The notes beneath the pieces are model-generated. The model worked only from the letters and a program-made list of their open reading frames with translations, was not told where the DNA came from and did not search any database. Shown here piece by piece: positions 8,815-16,877 of a DNA stretch of 64,000 nucleotides. The number at the start of each line of letters is the position of its first letter. Position 1 is the stretch's first letter. The position numbers and the translations under genes are program-made. Origin of the DNA: Dorea longicatena. GTDB lineage: Bacteria > Bacillota > Clostridia > Lachnospirales > Lachnospiraceae. Location of the stretch: NCBI RefSeq assembly GCF_024168045.1, contig NZ_CP100126.1, positions 823,501 through 887,500 on the forward strand. The letters run 5' to 3'.

Positions 8815-9669
8815 ATGAATAATATAACAATGACATTACAGGTAGATCATCTGATCATGGAGGCATTAAGAGAAGATATTTCAAGCGAGGACGTGACCAC
8901 CAATGCGGTCATGCATGAAGCTGTAACAGGAGAAGTAGACCTGATCTGCAAGCAGGATGGAGTGATTGCAGGGTTACAGGTATTTCAGAGAGTTTTCGAA
9001 TTGTTAGATAAAGACACGAAAGTAGAATTTTTCTGCAAAGACGGTGATGAAGTAAAGAACGGGCAGTTAATGGGAAAAGTAACAGGAGATATCCGTGTCC
9101 TTCTTTCCGGAGAGCGGGTTGCACTGAATTATCTGCAGAGAATGAGCGGGATTGCAAGTTATACACGTTCGGTGGTTTCACTTCTGGGAGAGAGCAAGAC
9201 AAAACTTTTAGATACCAGAAAGACAACTCCGAATATGAGAATTTTTGAAAAATATGCAGTCAGAGCAGGCGGCGGATATAATCACCGTTATAATCTGTCT
9301 GACGGTGTTCTGTTAAAGGATAATCATATCGGAGCAGCGGGAAGTGTAGCAAAGGCTATTCAGATGGCTAAAGAATATGCACCATTTGTACGCAAGATTG
9401 AAGTAGAAGTGGAGAATCTGGATATGGTAAAAGAAGCGGTAGAAGCGGGGGCAGATATTATCATGCTCGATAATATGTCCACAGAGGAGATGCAGGAGGC
9501 AATCCGCATCATCGATGGACGCGCGGAGACTGAGTGTTCCGGTAATGTAACAAAAGAGAATATCGGCAGACTGACTGCGCTTGGTGTAGATTATATTTCC
9601 AGCGGGGCATTGACACACTCTGCTCCAATTTTAGACATTTCCTTAAAGCATCTTCATGCGGTATTATAA
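8815..9669 (+). CDS. nadC: nicotinate-nucleotide pyrophosphorylase (carboxylating), quinolinate phosphoribosyltransferase
   Basis: 284 residues, normal family length. It converts quinolinate and PRPP to nicotinate mononucleotide, CO2 and PPi. Family motifs are EDISSEDVTT near the N-terminus, LNYLQRMSGIASYT, the active-site segment LDTRKTTPNMR, GGGYNHRYNLSDGVLLKDNHI, IEVEVENLD, ADIIMLDNM and YISSGALTHSAP. All quinolinate-binding Arg/Lys/His positions that I can place are present. It starts behind AAAGGAG (8803-8809), 76 bp after nadB, within the same operon. Confidence 0.96.
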   Translation: MNNITMTLQVDHLIMEALREDISSEDVTTNAVMHEAVTGEVDLICKQDGVIAGLQVFQRVFELLDKDTKVEFFCKDGDEVKNGQLMGKVTGDIRVLLSGERVALNYLQRMSGIASYTRSVVSLLGESKTKLLDTRKTTPNMRIFEKYAVRAGGGYNHRYNLSDGVLLKDNHIGAAGSVAKAIQMAKEYAPFVRKIEVEVENLDMVKEAVEAGADIIMLDNMSTEEMQEAIRIIDGRAETECSGNVTKENIGRLTALGVDYISSGALTHSAPILDISLKHLHAVL

Positions 9670-9746
9670 TGTAGTTACTGTGTATAGAGAAAATACATGG
9701 ACAGGCAGATCATTTAGAAAAAGAACATGGGAGGTGGCAACAGGAA

Positions 9747-10271
9747 ATGCATGGATCTGAAAGAAGAGAGCAGATAATCAGACAGATTCAGGAAAGTAAA
9801 GCCCCGGTATCCGGAACAAAGCTTGCTTCCTTTTATAATGTCAGCCGTCAGGTGATCGTGCAGGATATTGCACTGATCCGGGCAGCAGGATATGAGATCA
9901 TATCTACAAACCGAGGCTATATATTGAATCAGCCAACGACAGTGTGCCGGATATTTAAAGTCCAGCATACGGATGAACAACTGGAAGAAGAACTGAATAC
10001 GATCGTTGATCTGGGAGGATGTGTGGATAATGTAATGATCCATCACAGAGTCTATGGAAAAATGGAAGCGGAACTGGTCTTAAATTCCAGAAGAAAGGTT
10101 GGCGCATTTATGGAAGATATTCGGAGCGGAAAGTCAAGTCCGCTTAAGAATATCACATCTAATTATCATTATCATAAGGTCAGTGCCGACAGCGAAGAGA
10201 CGCTGGATCTGATCGAGCAGGAACTGAGGAAAAAAGGATTTCTGGTAGAGGAAAGACGACAGGTAGTGTAA
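9747..10271 (+). CDS. niaR: NiaR-type transcriptional repressor of NAD biosynthesis
   Basis: 174 residues. The N-terminal HTH_11 winged helix (about 4-60: RREQIIRQIQESKAPVSGTK through VSRQVIVQDIALIRAAGYEI) is followed by a 3H domain (about 75-170) with metal-binding histidines in VMIHHRVYGKM, NYHYHKV and related positions. This is the NiaR/YrxA layout, which represses nad genes with nicotinic acid as co-repressor. It is the last gene of nadB-nadC-niaR, implying autoregulation. The chosen ATG is preceded by GGGAGG at 9729-9734. Confidence 0.9.
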   Translation: MHGSERREQIIRQIQESKAPVSGTKLASFYNVSRQVIVQDIALIRAAGYEIISTNRGYILNQPTTVCRIFKVQHTDEQLEEELNTIVDLGGCVDNVMIHHRVYGKMEAELVLNSRRKVGAFMEDIRSGKSSPLKNITSNYHYHKVSADSEETLDLIEQELRKKGFLVEERRQVV

Positions 10272-10373
10272 AATTGACAGAATAATCGAATGAAACATAT
10301 GGTATTTTCTGACGGAAACAGGTATAATAGGGACAAAGAAATCGTGATACTTTCATCCGAAGGAGGGATACCT

Positions 10374-10991
10374 ATGACGACACATAAGATTATAACAATA
10401 GGCAGACAATTTGGAAGCGGCGGACATGAGATTGGCAATCTTCTTGCAACAAGACTGGATATTCCGTTATATGATAACAATCTTGTCAGAATGGCAGCAG
10501 AGAAGATGGATATCAGAGAAGAGACAGCAAAGGCGATTGATGAGACTTCTCTTAACAGTTTCGTATCCAGTTATCTGATCACACCGATGGGATATTCTTC
10601 CTATATTAATTCGGAAGAATATGTGCAGCCGTTATCTGAGCAGATGTATGAACTGCAGACGGAGATCATCAAAAAACTTGCAGAACGTGGGCCATGTGTG
10701 ATCGTGGGCAGATGTGCAGACTATATCCTGAAGGACAATCCAAACTGCATTAACGTATTCATCTGTGCTGACCGGGCTGACCGCATCAAACGTATAGCGG
10801 AAAGATACGATGTGTCTGAGAAGAAAGCTCTGGATCGCATCAAACGTATGGACAGAGAACGAAAATATTATTATGAAACTCATACAGGACAGGAATGGGG
10901 AAGCATCAGTTCTCATGACATATTACTGAATGCAAGCCTTCTTGGAATCGAAGGAACGGTTAATGTGCTGGAAGGAATCTATAAAAGATAA
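10374..10991 (+). CDS. cytidylate-kinase-like family protein
   Basis: 205 residues, P-loop kinase fold of the Cytidylate_kin2 type. It opens with ITIGRQFGSGGHEIG, a P-loop variant without the classic GKS/T. It has an RCADYILKDNPNCINVFICAD core and a lid/LID-like RIKRMDRERKYYYETHTGQEWG segment that typifies this family. The true nucleotide substrate is not established for the family. The frame extends upstream to 10290, but GGAGGG at 10361-10366 marks the ATG at 10374. It may have its own promoter (TATAAT at 10323-10328; no clear -35). The gene ends at a strong bidirectional terminator. Confidence 0.85.
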   Translation: MTTHKIITIGRQFGSGGHEIGNLLATRLDIPLYDNNLVRMAAEKMDIREETAKAIDETSLNSFVSSYLITPMGYSSYINSEEYVQPLSEQMYELQTEIIKKLAERGPCVIVGRCADYILKDNPNCINVFICADRADRIKRIAERYDVSEKKALDRIKRMDRERKYYYETHTGQEWGSISSHDILLNASLLGIEGTVNVLEGIYKR

Positions 10992-11013
10992 CGGACAATG
11001 AAATGAAAGATAT

Positions 11014-11051
11014 AATAAGAAATGAGCGGTGTAGGCCGCTCATTTCTTATT
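11014..11051. terminator. bidirectional terminator
   Basis: Perfect 16-bp stem: AATAAGAAATGAGCGG (11014-11029) with CCGCTCATTTCTTATT (11036-11051), loop TGTAGG. A/T runs on both sides let it serve the kinase-like gene (+) and the small minus-strand gene. Confidence 0.85.
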
Positions 11052-11062
11052 ACCCTTAAATA

Positions 11063-11254
11063 TTATGATTCGAATCCGAGTACCGTTTCTGTATTCTGAA
11101 TATCTGAATATAATTTCAGATGCATGCCTTCTGTATGGCATACTTTTACAATATCCTCATACTCTTTGCAATCCGGAAGTATTTTCATAAGCATGTTAGG
11201 CATATTATGAAAAATATTACGGTTAAATATACAGGATCGTTCAAAAGTACTCAT
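11063..11254 (-). CDS. small hypothetical protein (63 residues)
   Basis: I do not recognise this protein. It is read on the minus strand from ATG at 11254, with AGAAAGGA about nine bases upstream. It stops just before the bidirectional terminator, which is consistent with a real transcription unit. It contains three Cys (SCIFNR, DCKEY, VCHTEG) and no signal peptide or membrane segment. Base composition is A+T-rich like its surroundings. The good ribosome binding site, the terminator and the absence of a competing gene support it; the short length is the main doubt. Confidence 0.45.
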   Translation of the reverse strand: MSTFERSCIFNRNIFHNMPNMLMKILPDCKEYEDIVKVCHTEGMHLKLYSDIQNTETVLGFES

Positions 11255-11368
11255 ATGGCCACATCCTTTCTGTAAAAATAGTCTATATATAATGTATTAT
11301 ACAGAAAAAAAGACTGAAAATTACAGGATAAATGAGAAAAATATACAAAGTAAGACTACATATTTTGC

Positions 11369-11409
11369 TTGAAAAATACGACCATAACATCTAGAATAAA
11401 AATGTTATG
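11369..11409 (+). promoter_or_regulatory. promoter with inverted-repeat operator, upstream of the metal permease
   Basis: TTGAAA (11369-11374), 17-bp spacer, TAGAAT (11392-11397). CATAACAT (11383-11390) and ATGTTATG (11402-11409) form a perfect 8-bp inverted repeat straddling the -10 box, as expected for a repressor site. Confidence 0.65.
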
Positions 11410-11435
11410 AAAAAAATAAAGGAGAGACGGTAGAT

Positions 11436-12287
11436 ATGGAAATGTTTATTGATATATTACTGGATGCGGCAATCGATTGTGTGAAGATGCTTCCATTCCT
11501 GTTTCTTGCATTTCTGCTGATAGAGGCACTGGAGCATTATTCCAGTGATTTTACAAAAAAACTCATGGTGAAAGTAGATAAGGCAGGACCGGTTGTAGGA
11601 GCAATCGTAGGATGTGTCCCTCAGTGTGGATTTTCGGTTATGGCAGCAAATCTGTATTCAGGCGGAATCATTACGGTTGGAACATTGATCGCAGTGTTTC
11701 TAGCCACATCGGATGAGGCAATACTTATTATAATGGGAAATCCGGAACATGCAGGAAAGATCGGTGTGCTGCTTCTGGCAAAAGTGATCATTGCAATTAT
11801 TGCAGGATATCTGGTAGATATTTTCTTTAAAAAAGAAATTGCAGTGCCGCATCATGAAGGAGAACTCTGTCATGACTGTGGATGTCACAATCATTCGGCT
11901 GGAATAGTAAAACCTGCACTTCGCCATACGGGAAAGATTTTTTTGTATCTGTTTGTATTTACGTTTATTTTAAATCTGTGTATTGACATACTTGGAATTG
12001 ACAAGATTTCAGCTATGATGCTTGGAGATACTGTGTTCCAGCCGGCAATTGCGGCTTTGATCGGCCTGATTCCAAATTGTGCGGCGTCCGTGATTCTGAC
12101 ACAGCTGTATCTGAGTGGAGCAATTTCTTTTTCCTCTGTGATTGCGGGACTTTGCACGGGAGCCGGTATCGGGCTTGTAGTATTGTTCAAAGTGAATCCG
12201 GATAAGAAGGAAAATATAAAAATTATAGCAGTATTGTATGTGATTGCTGTGATCGCAGGTCTGATCCTGGAGCTGACCGGAGTGTAG
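11436..12287 (+). CDS. putative 10-TM heavy-metal/manganese exporter (ArsP_2-like permease)
   Basis: 283 residues with about eight to ten hydrophobic helices in two similar halves. Each half has a polar membrane motif of one kind: VGCVPQCGFSVMAANLYSGG in the first and IGLIPNCAASVILTQLYLSG in the second. This internal duplication is that of the 'putative manganese transporter / ArsP_2' family. Between the halves (about residues 135-155) is a cytoplasmic loop rich in His and Cys (HHEGELCHDCGCHNH), a likely metal-binding site. A promoter with a palindrome over the -10 box lies just upstream, suggesting metal- or ligand-responsive repression. The transported ion is not certain. Confidence 0.78.
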   Translation: MEMFIDILLDAAIDCVKMLPFLFLAFLLIEALEHYSSDFTKKLMVKVDKAGPVVGAIVGCVPQCGFSVMAANLYSGGIITVGTLIAVFLATSDEAILIIMGNPEHAGKIGVLLLAKVIIAIIAGYLVDIFFKKEIAVPHHEGELCHDCGCHNHSAGIVKPALRHTGKIFLYLFVFTFILNLCIDILGIDKISAMMLGDTVFQPAIAALIGLIPNCAASVILTQLYLSGAISFSSVIAGLCTGAGIGLVVLFKVNPDKKENIKIIAVLYVIAVIAGLILELTGV

Positions 12288-12308
12288 AATGCTGTCTGTG
12301 GCATAGAA

Positions 12309-12336
12309 TTGCATTTTTGGAAGAATGTGTTATAAT
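12309..12336 (+). promoter_or_regulatory. promoter of the DUF6465 gene
   Basis: TTGCAT (12309-12314), 16-bp spacer, TATAAT (12331-12336), 48 bp before the start codon. Confidence 0.6.
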
Positions 12337-12383
12337 ATTGACAACTAGGTGATGAGGCTTAGAGAGATTTAGGAGGAAATGAA

Positions 12384-12980
12384 ATGGCTACAAAAAAAGT
12401 AACAACAGCAACCACAAAGGATGTAACTGCAAAAGTAACTGCACCAGTGACAAAGACATCAGAAAAAGCAGAGACAACGAAGAAAGCAGAGACAGTAAAG
12501 GCAGTGGCAGCAACAGAGCCGAAGAAGATAGAGAAGGAGCCGGTAAAAACAGCAGCTCCAAAGACCGAGCCAGTAAAACCGACTACAAAAGAAGAAACAG
12601 CTAAGCCGGAAGCAAAGAAGGCCGAGAAAAAAGTTGAAGACAAAGCTGTAAAGACAGAATCTGTCAAGAAAGCTGAAGCTGAGACAAAGACAGCAGCAAA
12701 GAAGACGACCACAAAGAAGACGACAGCAAAGAAGACGACAGCAAAGAAGACAACTGCGAGAAAAACAACAGCAAAAAAAGAAATCAAAGTAAGTGCGTTT
12801 GTAGAATACTTTGGAAAACAGGTAGAAGAAAAAGATATGATCGCAAGAGTAAAGAAGGCATGGACATCTTCTGGAAAGAAAATCGGAGATATCAAGACGA
12901 TGGAGTTATACATAAAACCAGAAGAATCTGCAGTATACTATGTTATTAATGGAACAGAGACAGGAGCAGTAGCATTCTAG
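12384..12980 (+). CDS. DUF6465-type protein with histone H1-like Lys/Ala/Thr-rich N-terminal region
   Basis: 198 residues. Residues 1 to about 135 are low complexity: Lys, Ala, Thr, Glu and Val, ending in several AKKTT repeats. The last ~63 residues form a compact domain (KVSAFVEYFGKQVEEKD, then MELYIKPEESAVYYVINGTETGAV). I recognise this as the Lachnospiraceae DUF6465 type. The basic repeat resembles bacterial histone H1-like/AlgP tails that bind nucleic acid, but no function is established. It starts after AGGAGG (12371-12376). It has its own promoter and terminator, so it is a single-gene unit. A long frame on the opposite strand is only the shadow of the repeat. Confidence 0.8.
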   Translation: MATKKVTTATTKDVTAKVTAPVTKTSEKAETTKKAETVKAVAATEPKKIEKEPVKTAAPKTEPVKPTTKEETAKPEAKKAEKKVEDKAVKTESVKKAEAETKTAAKKTTTKKTTAKKTTAKKTTARKTTAKKEIKVSAFVEYFGKQVEEKDMIARVKKAWTSSGKKIGDIKTMELYIKPEESAVYYVINGTETGAVAF

Positions 12981-12998
12981 AGGCGGATATAAGGAACC

Positions 12999-13034
12999 AA
13001 AGGCTGTGAATCTTCGGAGGCACAGTCTTTTCTA
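12999..13034 (+). terminator. terminator after the DUF6465 gene
   Basis: AAAGGCTGTG (12999-13008) pairs with CACAGTCTTT (13021-13030, one G-U pair), followed by TTCT. Confidence 0.7.
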
Positions 13035-13071
13035 TTCTTAAAGCATAATAAGGGGCAAAGGAGAAACGGGT

Positions 13072-14031
13072 ATGAATATGGAGAACTTTACATCAGTTTT
13101 TAATTCGGCAGATGGGCCCACGAGTATATTTGTTGCAGGGAAGACACCGGAGATAATGGGTGTGCTGATTGCGATTGTTGTAGTGGGTGTGATTATTTCA
13201 TTGTTTGGTCTGAAGCTTGTAAGAGTACTTTCGGCGATGATGGGACTTGGAACCGGAGCAGTGATCGGAGCAGTGATCGGAACAGTGGCAGGTCTTGATA
13301 CGACAAAGATGGTTGCGACAATTGCCGTGTGCGGAGTGGTATTGTGTATCATGTGTGCAGTACTACGAAAATTCGGAATATTTGTTATGACTTTCTTGGG
13401 ATCATGGGGGACATTTGTTACCCTTGTGGAAGCGCGGTCAGTTATAGTACTTGGAATCTGCGCAGCGGTTGCACTGGTCATCGCAATACTGACAGTCATC
13501 TTTGCGGAATTTCTGGTCATCTTTGTAACCGGTATTGTAGGAGGAGTGGAAGCAGGAATGGCACTTCCGTTTCTTCTTGGGATGACAAAGATTGGCTGGA
13601 TCGGATATGTAATGAGTGCAGCGATCGCAGTAATTGGCATCACGGTTCAGACAATGATGCAGTCGAGAAAGATCGGAAAGAGGGAAAAAATATTTTCGAA
13701 AAAGATCAAAGAACAGGTTTCGATGGAATCGGAAGTAGAAAAGGCCAGAATGCTTCTCGATGATGGAGATGTGGAAGAATCTCAGGAGGAAGAAACGGAA
13801 GCCGGAGATCAGGGAGATCAGGGAGATCAGGGAGAACCGGAAGAGACGGTGACAGAGATATTTGACATAGACGATGATAAGCCGGAGCCGGAAGATACAG
13901 ATGATGAGGAAAATGTAGATGCCAAAATGACGGATGTGCCGGAAGGCGGATTCCTGGATGAAGATGATGTCGAGATATTCGAGACAGACGATTCGGATGT
14001 CGTAGTTCTTCATGCGGATGATATTGACTAA
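13072..14031 (+). CDS. multi-TM membrane protein (DUF4203/TM198-like) with acidic cytoplasmic tail
   Basis: 319 residues. About six to seven hydrophobic segments fill residues 25-205, rich in Gly/Ala/Val (MMGLGTGAVIGAVIGTVAG and similar), in the style of the DUF4203/TM7S3 group. A basic stretch (SRKIGKREKIFSKKIK) follows the last helix, then a ~110-residue strongly acidic tail. The tail contains three GDQ repeats (about residue 243 on) and many Asp/Glu runs. The start lies behind AAAGGAG at 13057-13063; ATG 13078 is an in-frame alternative. No biochemical role is known. The acidic tail directly follows a gene for a very basic protein. Confidence 0.7.
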   Translation: MNMENFTSVFNSADGPTSIFVAGKTPEIMGVLIAIVVVGVIISLFGLKLVRVLSAMMGLGTGAVIGAVIGTVAGLDTTKMVATIAVCGVVLCIMCAVLRKFGIFVMTFLGSWGTFVTLVEARSVIVLGICAAVALVIAILTVIFAEFLVIFVTGIVGGVEAGMALPFLLGMTKIGWIGYVMSAAIAVIGITVQTMMQSRKIGKREKIFSKKIKEQVSMESEVEKARMLLDDGDVEESQEEETEAGDQGDQGDQGEPEETVTEIFDIDDDKPEPEDTDDEENVDAKMTDVPEGGFLDEDDVEIFETDDSDVVVLHADDID

Positions 14032-14043
14032 AGCAAAAAATAT

Positions 14044-14086
14044 ATACCCGTTGCAGAAAATTAAGATCTGCAACGGGTATTTTTGT
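14044..14086 (+). terminator. strong Rho-independent terminator
   Basis: ATACCCGTTGCAG (14044-14056) and CTGCAACGGGTAT (14068-14080) form a perfect 13-bp stem followed by TTTTGTT. Confidence 0.9.
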
Positions 14087-14138
14087 TATAAGGGATGTGC
14101 TATAATGTTGCTAAGAATAAAGTTAAGGAGGCTTACTT

Positions 14139-14972
14139 ATGAAATTGGATATGCATTGCCATGTGCGGGAAGGCTCAGTAGACAGCAGGGTAAGCTTGGA
14201 CGAATACATCACAACCCTGAAGGAAAAAGGATTTGACGGGATGCTGATCACAGATCACGATACGTATCATGGTTATCGTCATTGGAAATATCATATGAAA
14301 GGCAAGGTACATGAAGATTTTGTTGTGTTGAAAGGAATCGAGTATGATACTCTGGATGCGGGACATATCATTTGTATTATGCCGGAAGGTGTAAAGATGC
14401 GTCTTCTGGAAATAAAGGGACTCCCGGTGTCTGTTCTGATTGACTTTGTGCACAGACACGGAGGAATCCTCGGACCGGCACATCCATGCGGGGAAAAGTA
14501 TCTGAGTTTTACTAATACGGGAAGGTTTTATAAATCACCGGAACTGATCAAAAGGTTTGATTTCATTGAGGCGTTTAATGCATGTGAATCAGCAGAATCG
14601 AATGAAGGAGCAAGGAAGCTTGCAGAGAAATACAAAAAGCCGGGAATCGGCGGAAGTGACGCACACAGACCGGACTGCATAGGGACAGGCTATACCATTC
14701 TTCCGGAAAGAGTGACCTGTGAGACGGAACTGATCGCCCTGATACGGAGTAAAGCGGCAATCGAGGCCGGAGGCGTGTTGTACGGAAAGACAGCCAAAGA
14801 CAAGATGGGACCAGCGCATAAGATCCTGACGTATTCATTCTGGTTCTATAATAAGGGCGGGGCACTTCTGAAAAAACGGAAAAGAATTTTGAAAGGAAAG
14901 ATTGAAAATCCGGCAACACCGATTGATCCGATTGAAATTCCATACCTGCATAATATAAAAAAACAGAAATAA
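14139..14972 (+). CDS. PHP-domain metal-dependent phosphoesterase
   Basis: 277 residues. The N-terminal PHP motifs are clear: DMHCH(V), ITDHDTYHG and the conserved Glu in LKGIEYDT. GGILGPAHPCG and GGSDAHRPDCIGTGYT complete the metal ligands. PHP enzymes hydrolyse phosphoesters such as histidinol phosphate or oligonucleotides using two or three metal ions. The substrate here is unknown. The C-terminal ~60 residues are basic and poorly conserved, and the SFWFYNKGGALLKKRKR segment may contact membrane or nucleic acid. The start is supported by AAGGAG (14124-14130 region). It lies alone between two terminated units. Confidence 0.82.
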   Translation: MKLDMHCHVREGSVDSRVSLDEYITTLKEKGFDGMLITDHDTYHGYRHWKYHMKGKVHEDFVVLKGIEYDTLDAGHIICIMPEGVKMRLLEIKGLPVSVLIDFVHRHGGILGPAHPCGEKYLSFTNTGRFYKSPELIKRFDFIEAFNACESAESNEGARKLAEKYKKPGIGGSDAHRPDCIGTGYTILPERVTCETELIALIRSKAAIEAGGVLYGKTAKDKMGPAHKILTYSFWFYNKGGALLKKRKRILKGKIENPATPIDPIEIPYLHNIKKQK

Positions 14973-15019
14973 AAAGAAGATGTATTTTTGAAAAATTATG
15001 CATTAAAATTTATAATTTC

Positions 15020-15054
15020 TTGCATGCCCTTTTTTACTGTGCTAAAATACAGTA
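15020..15054 (+). promoter_or_regulatory. promoter of leuCD with inverted repeat over the -10 box
   Basis: TTGCAT (15020-15025), 17-bp spacer, TAAAAT (15043-15048). TACTGT (15035-15040) and ACAGTA (15049-15054) flank the -10 box as a perfect 6-bp inverted repeat, a candidate repressor site. No T-box or leader peptide is visible. Confidence 0.6.
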
Positions 15055-15089
15055 TAAAATTATGAGAATCAAGGAGGTAAAGATTCGTT

Positions 15090-16364
15090 ATGGGAATGAC
15101 GATGACACAGAAGATATTGGCAGCACATGCTGGGCTCGACAGCGTGACAGCCGGTCAGTTAATAGAAGCAAAATTAGATGTAGTCATGGCAAATGATATT
15201 ACAGGTCCTATGGCATTACCAATCTTCAGACAGATGGCAGATAAAGTATTTGATAAAGATAAAGTAGTTCTTGTTCCGGACCATTTTACACCGAACAAAG
15301 ACATCAAGTCTGCGGAAAACTCAAAAGCAATCCGTGAGTTTGCCAAAGATCAGGGGCTCAGCTGGTATTTTGAACAGGGAAAATCAGGAGTAGAACATGC
15401 AATTCTTCCGGAAGCAGGAGTGGTTGCAGCAGGTGAATGTATCATCGGAGCAGATTCGCATACTTGCACATATGGTGCACTTGGTGCATTTTCGACAGGT
15501 GTCGGAACGACGGATATTGCAACAGGTATGGCAATGGGAGAACTGTGGTTCAAAGTTCCGAGTGCGATCAAGTTCGTACTGACAGGGAAACCGGGCAGAT
15601 ATGTAAGCGGTAAAGATATCATCATTCATATCATCGGCAAGATCGGTGTAGATGGTGCGCTTTATAAATCTATGGAATTTACCGGAGACGGAATCAGGAA
15701 TCTTTCTATGGCAGACAGATTCACAATGGCAAATATGGCGATCGAAGCCGGAGCCAAGAACGGAATCTTCCCGGTAGATGAGAAGACAGAAGAATATTTA
15801 AAAGAACATACAAAGAAAGACTATCATGTATATGAAGCGGACGAAGATGCGGAATACGAAAGTATTGTAGAGATTGATCTTTCAGAAGTCCGTCCAACCG
15901 TTGCATTTCCACATCTTCCGGGAAATGCGAAGACAATTGACGAGATCGAGGCAATGGAACCGATCAAAATCGATCAGGTTGTGATAGGATCCTGTACAAA
16001 CGGAAGAATGGAAGATATGAGAAAAGCAGCTGCCATTCTTCAGGGACATACGGTTCATCCGGATGTACGTGTTATGGTCATTCCGGCTACACAGAAGATA
16101 TACAAACAGTGTATCAGAGAAGGTCTTCTGGAAATTTTCGTAGACGCAGGATGTGCAGTCAATACACCAAGCTGCGGACCTTGTATGGGTGGACATATGG
16201 GCGTTATGGCAGCAGGAGAAAAATGTGTATCTACAACAAACCGTAACTTTGTGGGAAGAATGGGACATGTAGATTCTCTGATTTATCTGGCATCACCGGA
16301 AGTAGCAGCAGCAAGTGCGATCGCAGGATACATCGCAAATCCAGAGAAAGTAGGTGACAAATAA
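15090..16364 (+). CDS. leuC: 3-isopropylmalate dehydratase large subunit
   Basis: 424 residues, the shorter aconitase-superfamily form (LeuC/HacA type) found in archaea and Clostridia. With LeuD it isomerises 2-isopropylmalate to 3-isopropylmalate using a [4Fe-4S] cluster. Cluster cysteines are visible in [11 protein letters not shown] and in [10 protein letters not shown]. Substrate loops [19 protein letters not shown] and SCTNG are intact. The start follows AAGGAGG (15072-15078). Its TAA shares a base with the ATG of leuD (TAATG), so the two subunits are translationally coupled. leuA and leuB are not in the window. Confidence 0.95.
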   Translation: MGMTMTQKILAAHAGLDSVTAGQLIEAKLDVVMANDITGPMALPIFRQMADKVFDKDKVVLVPDHFTPNKDIKSAENSKAIREFAKDQGLSWYFEQGKSGVEHAILPEAGVVAAGECIIGADSHTCTYGALGAFSTGVGTTDIATGMAMGELWFKVPSAIKFVLTGKPGRYVSGKDIIIHIIGKIGVDGALYKSMEFTGDGIRNLSMADRFTMANMAIEAGAKNGIFPVDEKTEEYLKEHTKKDYHVYEADEDAEYESIVEIDLSEVRPTVAFPHLPGNAKTIDEIEAMEPIKIDQVVIGSCTNGRMEDMRKAAAILQGHTVHPDVRVMVIPATQKIYKQCIREGLLEIFVDAGCAVNTPSCGPCMGGHMGVMAAGEKCVSTTNRNFVGRMGHVDSLIYLASPEVAAASAIAGYIANPEKVGDK

Positions 16365-16855
16365 TGAAAGCTTTAGGACATGTTTTTAAATACGGCGATA
16401 ACGTAGATACAGACGTAATCATCCCGGCAAGATATCTGAATTCTTATGATGCACAGGAGCTTGCGAGCCATGCAATGGCAGATATCGATCCTGAATTCGT
16501 CAATAAGGTACAGCCTGGAGATATCATTGTTGCCAACAAGAACTTTGGATGTGGTTCTTCCAGGGAACATGCACCGTTATGTCTTAAGACAGCAGGTGTC
16601 AGTTGCGTTATTGCAGAGACATTTGCAAGAATTTTCTATCGCAATGCGATCAACATCGGACTTCCGATCATTGAGTGTCCGGAGGCTGCAAAAGCAATTG
16701 AAGCAGGTGATGAAGTAGAGATTGATTTTGACAGCGGTAAGATCTATGACAGAACAAAAGGAACAGAATTCAAGGGACAGCCGTTTCCAGAGTTCATGCA
16801 GAAACTGATCGCAGCAGGCGGACTGGTAAAATATACAAACAGTAAGAGAAAGTAA
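16364..16855 (+). CDS. leuD: 3-isopropylmalate dehydratase small subunit
   Basis: 163 residues, the swivelling domain of the dehydratase. It has [13 protein letters not shown] at the N-terminus, the substrate-binding [14 protein letters not shown], and [20 protein letters not shown]. All are standard LeuD signatures. It overlaps leuC by one base, and thrC follows 22 bp downstream. Confidence 0.95.
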   Translation: MKALGHVFKYGDNVDTDVIIPARYLNSYDAQELASHAMADIDPEFVNKVQPGDIIVANKNFGCGSSREHAPLCLKTAGVSCVIAETFARIFYRNAINIGLPIIECPEAAKAIEAGDEVEIDFDSGKIYDRTKGTEFKGQPFPEFMQKLIAAGGLVKYTNSKRK

Positions 16856-16877
16856 TCATAATAAGGAGAGCGTTGGC

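Noticed and set aside
11066..11085. ATTCGAATCC resembling a tRNA T-loop
   Set aside because: No acceptor, D or anticodon arms surround it; no tRNA gene was found anywhere in the window.
12359..12913. 184-residue minus-strand frame rich in Val, Phe and Ala
   Set aside because: It is the mirror of the Lys/Ala repeat of the plus-strand DUF6465 gene, has no ribosome binding site, and would end in antisense of a supported gene.
13038..13643. 201-residue minus-strand frame rich in Ile, Thr and Pro
   Set aside because: Antisense to the multi-TM protein gene; the composition is what the reverse complement of Gly/Val membrane codons gives.
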